Of a stretch of 64,000 nt of DNA, positions 56,000 to 64,000 are shown piece after piece. The notes under the pieces were generated by a model. It was not told where the DNA came from. It saw only the letters and a list, made by a program, of their open reading frames with translations, and did no database searches. The position numbers and the translations under genes are program-made. Origin of the DNA: Hirundichthys speculiger (taxonomy: Eukaryota > Chordata > Actinopteri > Beloniformes > Exocoetidae); the NCBI GenBank assembly GCA_018398805.1, contig JAGFBZ010001970.1:310001-374000 (forward strand), given 5' to 3'. The first letter of the stretch is position 1; each line of letters opens with the position of its first letter.

Positions 56000-56679
56000 C
56001 AGTGATCCCTTTTTTTTAGCGGTTAATTGGGACCGGCGCCCCCCCGCGACAATCAAAATCCACGAACTGGAGCCGGAGCCCCCCGAGCCTCATTAATGTG
56101 TTTAAAATATGTTTAAAAAACCCCAAAAAGTAGAGAGGCACTGCAGCGAAACAAGACAAAGGCTCAACTGTGGTCTTTCTGTTACCTTCACAGCCTCTGG
56201 TCTCTGAACCGTAGTAAAGAAACCGCTGGTATTGTGCTATTTTTGGCTCGTAATTAGCGGCTAACTCGCTAACAACAACAAAACAAAAAGTCTGGTTTTC
56301 TCTGCATGGAACGAGAACTTTATTCTGGTACTGCAGGAACTTGTAACATCACACAGGTTGTATTGTTGGGCTCCTGTCAGTTAACAGAGAATGTAAATCT
56401 ATACACACTGGGGTGCTGTTGATGCTCACTACACTTTTCATCTAACCTTGTTTTCTTCTGCTGTCTCACGACACACACACTACATTACCCATAAGGCCAC
56501 ATCATTACCCATAATGCTACCTTCTTAAAGGGGCCAGGCTGGCTCACAGCATTTCTTCACTGTGAGAGAACGCGCACAACATCCTGTGATGTTTCCGCAA
56601 TTTTTTAAAATTTTTTATTATATATTTCTGAAAAAAATCCGTGATGCACTAAAACCGCCATACTCAAACTGTATCACTG
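56000..56679. mobile_element. Tigger-like non-autonomous element, copy 2
   Basis: Same orientation as and close similarity along its whole length to 29037-29731, including the block 'gtttaaaatatgtttaaaaa' and 'gtctttctgttaccttcaca'. TA on both sides (55998-55999, 56680-56681). The right terminal repeat has decayed more (ends 'actgtatcactg'). Confidence 0.85.
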
Positions 56680-56939
56680 TATTACATTTAAGATGGGACA
56701 AGAACAGGCTCTCTTTAATACACCACCAGCTCTGAAGAGTAACCTGAAATGATATCCCGTCTCTGTCAATACGTCTTCTGGAATGATGACAGTCACAAAT
56801 GGAGGATTACAACAGAAATTTGTAATAAACATGTTATGCATCTTCTTACAGCCATATAGTTAAACAGAATAAGAATTTAGAAGACTGAAAACTATGCTAT
56901 GCTTCAGGTCAGGCTTTCAGATTCAATCCAAACTACAAA

Positions 56940-57490
56940 AACACTCAGAGAGCATAGACCTCCGCCAAGCGCAACGATTCCCCCATATAGCGATTAATAC
57001 CATAAATATTAGTCGTACATATAGCACTGACAATATGGGACCGCTAAAAAAGTACCATATCTTCCTTTATTTTGCGATGCACACAAAAACACATAATAAA
57101 GCTATAAAGATTTCATGCAATATTTGTTTCCAAAGACAATATATTGAAATTAAACAACCTCAATGTTTTTATAGAGATTGTGCTAAAATCCGCCTTCTGG
57201 ATCAGATCCGGATCAGCCTTTGAAATTTGATAGAGGTTCCCATTGTCAATCCCTGAGTGAAATTTCATGAGTTTGGGGTAACAATTAACGGAGATATTGA
57301 GAAACAAAATTTTTGGCCCCATTGACTGCAATGTTATTGAAAATTTAAAAGTGATCCAGAATCCAGGATTTCTTCCGGATCACACCCAAACTGAAATCAG
57401 CTCTTCCTTTTCATGTTTCTAACAACTCCTGAAAATTTCACCAAATCCATCCATAACTTTTTGAGTTATCTTGAACACAGACAGAAATAA
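56940..57490. repeat. Dispersed fish repeat, class uncertain
   Basis: Contains 'agcatagacctccgccaagc' at the start and 'ccataactttttgagttatc' near the end, blocks I associate with a common fish interspersed repeat (RTE-like LINE or its derivative). No long coding frame. Confidence 0.5.
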
Positions 57491-58069
57491 AAATATTTAA
57501 GTTTCAACATTTTTAGACCTTTAATGCAGCAGATAAAGTATTGAATAGACAAACAGATTCTATGAACTTTATTGTTCTTCTATGAGTCATTTTGAGACTG
57601 GTATTCTTTGTCCTAACAAGTGCCAGCTTTTTTTTTTTTAGATTAAGTATATTTGACCTGTTCTACTTGCTGTATGTCATTGTCTTAATTACCTTATTCT
57701 TTGGTGGTATGATATATTTTCAAAGCTGAATTAAAAAAGCTGAAAATCGTCTGATGAACTTCTAATTTACAGATGCTCAGAGATGAGCAAGACAACAAGT
57801 TTTGTCACTTAAACCTCAATCTGAATCCAATTTCTCTGAAAGAAAATTTCAAATGTCTTGCCTGGCTTATTAAATATGCTTATTTCAGCATATACTGTTG
57901 GCCACGCTTAGTGAGAGAAAATTGCACCAGAAAATCATCAGCAGTCCCCCACATTACATGTATAGTCTTGTGTTTCAGTGGCCCTGCCTTCCCACCGTAC
58001 AAGTCATGTGGTGTATCAACCCAGTTTCACAATGGAACGTGAAACTGGCACAAAAATCTATTGATTTGT

Positions 58070-58071
<2 letters not shown>

Positions 58072-58107
<36 letters not shown>
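58072..58107. repeat. Poly(T) tract, 36 bases
   Basis: Uninterrupted T run. Could be the poly(A) tail of a reverse-oriented retroposed sequence, but no clear body follows. Confidence 0.95.
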
Positions 58108-58110
<3 letters not shown>

Positions 58111-61057
58111 GGAAATAACTGTAAGAGGAACACAGAAATAGAAACATTTCATAAATCTGTCACAAAGGAGTCATTATGGTTGGTGTTAAACTAGGCAACG
58201 AGTCACCACATCAAATGTTTTTTTCCTGGATTACCTGAGGTTTCTTCTCACCGTCTCGGCAAGATACACAAAAACGCGTTATAGATATGAATCAGAAGTT
58301 CCATCGAAATACATTGGGGTTGAACGTTGTGCTGGGTGGCATAAGGAAAAAAAAATCCAGAATTTATGTTCCATCTGCACAAAAAAAGTTTTTTTTTGTT
58401 TTGTGACTCTTTGACATTTACTCTCAGACCAAGTCGGGTACAACTACATCAAACCACTGGCTCTTTTGTTTCTGTCACTGCTCCTCTAGCTTCAGTGAAA
58501 CATGAACGTGGGTCGAGTTTAAAATTGAGCTTGAAATTCTGAAAAGAGCTGGAACTTGGTTTTGAGGTTTGGATTTATTTTTTTTTTTATAGATCTAATA
58601 TAGAGCATAAAAAAGTAGCCTTCATTTGTGTGGTTGGGTTAGCACAATGTAAAAAAGATTTAGTTTTTTTCTTACACTGTATTTGTTTCCATCAAAGGGG
58701 ATAACTGGTGGATTGGACTCTGATGTCCAGACTGTGTAGGTCACCTGCCACTTAAATCAAGAGGTGAAGAATATATGAAGATAGTCTGACAAATACAACA
58801 ATAGAAGATTGCTGTCAAAAACTTTTGAGTTGTGTAGCTGCATGAAGCCTGACACGTGAAATAATAGACACAATTTTACAGTACACTAAATTTTTGAAGT
58901 GTTTATTGGACCTTTAAAACTAAATCCCCTATTTTCTTTTGCTGATAATCATTTCCAAAATCAGGCATTTATGTCAATTTGCAGTCAAAGTTGCTTCAGC
59001 ATGACGATCAAGACGGTTTGACACTGAGCCATGATGACAAATATGCTGAAATAATTTAATCTTTCTTTTTTTCAAAATCAAGGGGAAGTCGGTTTTACTG
59101 ACTGGAGATTCTCCTAACCCTAACCAGCATCCGGTACCATGGTGATCTAGAGAAGTTCACTGTTGCTCAATTTAATAAAATTAAAAATTCACATTCCAAT
59201 TATTCTTGCTTTGACAGCACCCATCAGTGCACTGTTGCACACTGCTGCAAAACTGACTGTGAATTTTATCTTTTCCATTTCATTTTTGGTCATGTGATGG
59301 TGCACGACCAGCATCTCACCTAGAAATTAAAGATGTGTATTGAGGCAAAGCTCACGGAACATTTGGCCCTCACAAAACATGAAAAGATTCAGCACTTCTC
59401 AGCCTCAGTCACTGGCTTTGGAAAACATGACATTCATATGCAAAACGTTATTGGAAACCCCTCAGATTGCTTCATTTTGTTATGCGTCATTATTTATTTA
59501 AAAACAACAACAACAAAAAAAGAAGAAGAAGCAAAAGCTGACATCCTTGAATCGATGATGCTGGTCATTTTGGTAAAAAATGGCCAACATGACTTATCAC
59601 ATGTCAAATTAGTGGCAATGTATTTTTTGTTTATTTGTTTAAAGTAAAAAAAAAAACCATTATAAACGATTGAATTTGTTTTCACCAACTGTGAGAAGAA
59701 ATATATAAAATGACACACATTGTAATGGCAGATTGTTAATGACCGAGTTGATGCTTGGAATAGAGAAAAAGAGACAATTCATGACTGAAAAGAGGGACAA
59801 AATGCTCTCCCTTTTTGTTCAAATAGACGTTTTGATTCTTGATCTTGAAGGGGGGGAAATGAGAACCATAGAGGTACGGGGCTGAACCAAGCAAGATAAA
59901 AGCAAAACCCTGTAATATACTGTGACACGAGGCTCACATCAAAGCAGAGGAAAGAAATGGTAAAACTGGGCGTCTGATAAAAAAAAGGCATGTTTTCCGT
60001 CAAATATTAATGACTCCATGAAAGGCTTTACTCATAGCAGCGCTGTTCTGAATTTATAAGGGGTTGCAGTTACACAGAATTGTGATAAATAACTTCTTCT
60101 AGCTCTCATAAGCACACTCCTCTCTCTTTTAATAGATGGGTACACAACACAGGCAGTCATTTCTGTTTCTTTCTCACAGGACATTGTGCGTGCATGTGCA
60201 CGCTTTGTGTTGGTGCAACTCTGACTTATTTTTTCACTTTTCCCTTTAACTTCCTGTGAGTCACCAGTGGTGGGGGGGAAATACTTTACAGCTGTACCTT
60301 TATTTTTATGTGAAAACACAGTAAAATGCACACAGAGAACAAAAGCAGGAATCCGGTACAATGTTTTGCTTCTCTTGTAAATTCCTGTGCACAAACTTAA
60401 TTTGCTTTGCTACTCAATGGTAAAGTGCAGTTATAGAGCTGTTACATAACCTTGCTTGTTTAAGTATGTCATGAGCCTAGAGTGGCTTATGTAACTTTAC
60501 AAGATGGTATAAATCTGTAGATCCTCTCCTCTTTTCACTTATCTAAAACCCAAGATACATCTTTTGTGGAAATTGCTTTTAGAAAATCTGTGGGAAAGTA
60601 TCCTTGATTATGCTGCGTGAGATTAGTGCCGGTGTCTCCACAATAAATGTGATGTGCTCCAGTTGTGAAGGTTTCCTGTCATGATGGAGCTGTGTCAACA
60701 GTAAAATGAAGATTAATCTTTATTTCAGTTGGACTTCATTTATAGTTTGAAGTACGCAAAAGGAATTCATTTTTTAATGACCGCAGAGTCAGAATTTGTC
60801 ACAAACAGAAATACAATGAGAGATGAAATGATTTGGTCAAATAACTTCTAGAAATATCAGAAAACACCACCTTCATTTTGAAGCAAACTATGATCCTGTC
60901 AGATCAACCTGTGCTTTATGAAATGTTTGTGATTGCTTGAGGATGGTTGGCTGGAAGTTGTTTTTGCCTTATGTAACCAAAAGACTGAGAGCAGGGTGGG
61001 TGGGGACATTAACCTCCTCCAATTGTAGGGGATGAATTGAAATGATTATATGTCTTA

Positions 61058-61140
61058 GCCAAGGTATGGCAAGCTTATTTATGCTCCACAATTAATTCCC
61101 ATGTATACTTCGAAGAGCTTTACAACATGTACAGCGATAA
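61058..61140. repeat. Copy of the 'caaggcaagtttattt' repeat
   Basis: 'ggtatggcaagcttatttat' followed by 'gaagagctttacaacatg' resembles the same dispersed fish repeat that is split at 29011-29780. Confidence 0.5.
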
Positions 61141-61560
61141 CAACTGAGATTTAAATAGATTAAAATTGTTGTACAAATACATGAAACCTTAAAGAAAGAC
61201 AATTTAAGGCACAACTTAAAAGCAAAGAAAAAGAGAATACTTTAGTTCCTTTCCTCCATACTGCCAGGAACAAACTTTACAATCTGTTCTTGAAACAGTT
61301 GTGGCACCTTTCTGCATGACCTGGTTCCCAGAACCTTTTATTATGCAATGATTTGGTTGGACCACTCCATGTGTTCTTGATCAAACCTCATCTAAAAGTG
61401 ACAGATAAAAAGAGAATGTTAGTCACTGAATTTCTGATCTTTAGTAAATAAAGCATCAGCTGAACCATTTTGTGAGGAATAAATGTTACAATGCTACAGG
61501 ACCAACCGCACATGCTGACACACCTATGGGCTGCTTAGAATAACTAGTTAGCCTGACCTT

Positions 61561-61672
61561 AACACACATGGCCTTAGACTGGGGGGTACCCGGACAAACC
61601 CACAGGGAGAACATGCAAGCTCCACACAGAAAGAGACTTGAACAGGAGGCAACAATGCTGACCACCACACCA
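61561..61672. repeat. L2-like LINE fragment
   Basis: 'gtacccggacaaacccacag' and 'gaacatgcaagctccacaca' match the L2-type block also seen at 10620-10680. Confidence 0.65.
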
Positions 61673-61684
61673 GCCCCAGTTCAG

Positions 61685-62815
61685 TTTAGTTCAGTTCAAT
61701 AATTCTTTATTAATCCCAGAGGGGAGATTACATGTTGCAGTAACATTATTTAAGCTTCTTCAAAGAGTCAGTGTAGATGGTCATTGTGGCAGGAAGGAAG
61801 GATCTAGCGGTCTGTGTTGTAGTGGATCTGAAGAAGTTGAAGAGGATGCTTAATGTTGTTCTTGTTTTGTTTTTGTTTTTTTCTCAATTTTGTGAAGCGG
61901 CTCTAGAGGCTCCAGAATAGTCCTCAGAACAGAGCCAGCTCTCAGTTTGTTTAGTAATTTATTGCTTTAAGTCAGTGGTTCTCAAGTGGTGGGTCGCGAC
62001 CCAAAAGTGGGTCGCAGACCCGTTTTCAGTTGGTTGTGGGCCTTTGCCTGTGGAAGGAAATGCTAAAAAAAAAAAAAAAAAAAAAAAAAGTGTGTCATTC
62101 ATACTCCTTAACAGTAGATGGCGATAATGCCCTGTAATGCAAGTTGACACCCGCCAGTTCACACCATAAAAAAAGACCTGCAAAGTTTGTTTACATATGT
62201 TGAGTATGGTGAAACGCAGATACAACAAAGAATATATGAGATATGGATTTTCTTATCTTGAAGACAAAGGTCAGTGAGTGGTTATTCAGCTAAAACTATA
62301 TATTTTGAGTCCTTTTTGAAATTACTGCTCAGTGGTTGCAGTTTTTTATTTCATGTTTGTGCATGTTGAGTCTGTTAAAAAAAGGCTAAAGTTACTGAAG
62401 TGAAGTGTTTTGGATTTAATTAAAATGCAGCTAATTAAGCATCAAAGGGAATATTTCCCAATTTAAGTCATTTTGGTTATGCTATTTTGGTTTTTGCCAT
62501 TTTGGTTCACCAGTAAACTTATTTTTTTTGTGTTGGCATTCTGTGATATTCTATTTTACTATCTCTGATTCAAACTGCACGATCTTTTCATTCAATAAAT
62601 TTGAGAAGTTGGAAATTTTCCTTGATTTGGGTTACGGCTTGTCATTAAGAGTGATGGTGGGTCCTGAAGCCAAACCAGTTGAGAACCACTGCTTTAAATC
62701 ACTGGCTCTAATGTTGCAACCCCAACATGTGACTGCAGATGAGATTATATTCTCCACAACAGATTTATAGAAAATATTCAACAAGATTAAGTGTAATTAA
62801 GTAGTGGTGAAGAGT
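61685..62815. repeat. LINE-like repeat split by hAT element
   Basis: 'ttctttattaatcccagagg' and the following sequence to 61972, then 62692 to about 62815 ('gatttatagaaaatattcaa'), look like one old, non-coding fish LINE-type sequence that the hAT element interrupts. Class assignment from memory only. Confidence 0.5.
61973..62691. mobile_element. hAT (Charlie-type) non-autonomous element
   Basis: Ends 'cagtggttctcaa' and 'ttgagaaccactg' are perfect 13-bp inverted repeats. 8-bp target duplication ctttaagt / ctttaaat with one mismatch. Interior has 'gtgggtcgcgacccaaaagt' typical of the family, a 25-base A run, and no transposase. Confidence 0.88.
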
Positions 62816-63029
62816 TTATTGATTTTGAAAACCCCTGCAGGTTTGGAACACAACTGTACTGACCCTGTACATAAATTGTTGTACACTCATGTGCAAAAGG
62901 TAGTTCTCACTCTTTTAATCCTATTCTCTATGTGTGTGTTTTGTGTAAAAACAAATAAAAATGTCGTCCATTCTTTGTAATGTTTAGCATTATGCAAATG
63001 ACATTCTTCTTTTATTGAAAAATGAAGCC
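62816..63029. other. Short spacer
   Basis: AT-rich DNA between the LINE-like repeat and the terminal Tc1 remnant. Nothing recognised. Confidence 0.5.
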
Positions 63030-63990
63030 AGAAGAAGACAGTGCTGTGGGGATTACTTAGTAACCCAATGATACAATAGCATGTTCGTCCAAGTTTAGTG
63101 GCAATAACTTGAAGTAGTGATTTCCTGTATGACTTTATCAGTTCTCATATGATTGTGGTGGAATATTGGTCCTTTCTTTTGTTGCAATGCTGCTTCAGTT
63201 CATTAAAGTTTTCAGACATTGGTTTATGCACAGCTCTTATGGTCCGACCGTGGCATTGCAATTAGGTCGACTTTGACAAGGCCATTCCAAAACCTAGATT
63301 CTTTTTTTTTTATGTATTAATTCATTAATTTTCTTCTTCTTTTTTTTTCCTCTTTTTTTTTGGGGGGGGGGGTTCTGATATAGATTAGCTGCTGCTGCTC
63401 ATGATGAGTGTCCTATTGCATGACCTAATTTCAACCAAGCTTTAGCTGTCTGACAGATGGCATCACATTTGGCTCAAGAATATTCCGGTATACACAGGAG
63501 TTTGTGGTTGACACAATGACTGCAACGTGCCATGGCACATCAATACATCATCCCTCCACCACCGTAGCTGACAGTAGAAATGAAATGTTTCTGCTGAAAT
63601 GCCATGCTTGTTTTTTTTGGTGGTGCTGGGCGTCCAGGCCAGACAACTCCACTCTGGTCTCATCTGTCCAGAGGAAGTCCAGAAGTCTTGTGGTTTGTTC
63701 AGATGCAGTTTTGTGAACCTCAATCATGTTTCCACATTCTTTTTGAACAAAAGAGGCTTTCTCCTGGAAATCCTTCCTAACAAACCGGATCTGTTCAATC
63801 TTCTAATTGTGCTGTCATAGAATTTAACGCTTGTTCAAGTTCAATGTGAAGTGTTCAAGTCTATGATGATCTCTGTTCAAAATCTGGTGATGTCCCCACT
63901 TCAGTTCTACCTTAAACTTAAAATACAGTCAAGCACCACAGTGGAGCCACAACAGCTAAATGCATGGCTAAAAATGCCCTTTTATAGTAA
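63030..63990 (-). pseudogene. Tc1-like transposase remnant (window end)
   Basis: Read on the - strand, the DNA carries the C-terminal part ('aatgaactgaagcagcattg' near 63180-63205 is the usual NELKQR-C region), then the catalytic region and the NKPQDFW block near 63690 from the transposase middle. Frames change several times and a low-complexity T/G tract (63300-63372) interrupts it. It belongs to the same Tc1 group as 27440-27765 and runs off the window. Confidence 0.75.
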
Positions 63991-64000
63991 CACATTTAAT

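Larger units (their letters stand above)
56682..61057. other. Gene-poor region
   Basis: Apart from the repeat at 56940-57490 and a 36-base T run (58072-58107) I see no gene or clear element. Short ORFs of 60-120 codons have no recognisable motif. Confidence 0.55.

Overview
This window is nuclear DNA from a teleost fish. It has small coding exons with GT-AG introns, AT-rich non-coding DNA, and many fish-type repeats: Tc1/mariner, Tigger-like and hAT DNA transposons, L2-like LINE tails and a tRNA-like SINE. I cannot name the species. Nothing suggests a prokaryotic, organellar or viral origin.

Two protein-coding genes can be reconstructed with confidence, and they point towards each other. On the + strand, four coding exons between 2505 and 11056 encode all but the N-terminus of a WNT2B-type ligand. 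The signal-peptide exon is not in the window. On the - strand, fifteen coding exons between 34984 and 20048 join in frame into a complete 540-residue ST7-like protein (ST7L type, predicted membrane protein). The convergent WNT2B and ST7L pair is the arrangement known in human 1p13, so this is a conserved linkage. In human, CAPZA1 lies head-to-head with ST7L. I found no capza1 exon in the 29 kb beyond the st7l start here.

Layout: 1-2504 is wnt2b upstream/intron 1 DNA; 2505-11056 holds wnt2b exons, with a transposon-within-transposon in intron 4; about 11057-11900 is the wnt2b 3' UTR; 11.9-20 kb is the space between the two 3' ends, with L2-like pieces, a Tigger-like element and a 212-codon ORF of unknown meaning; 20.0-35.0 kb is st7l, with Tc1, Tigger-like, SINE and TIR-element insertions in its introns; 35-64 kb is gene-poor, with only remnants of Tc1, hAT, Tigger-like and LINE elements, a GC-rich exon-like island near 41.3 kb and a few stretches that look like conserved regulatory DNA.

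The points most worth a second look are an unexplained 62-codon, phase-compatible exon-like ORF in st7l intron 11, a (TG)11 repeat that directly forms the 3' splice site of st7l exon 7, the GC-rich island at 41.25-41.40 kb, and three separate nested transposon insertions. I found no clear evidence of a wholly new biological system.
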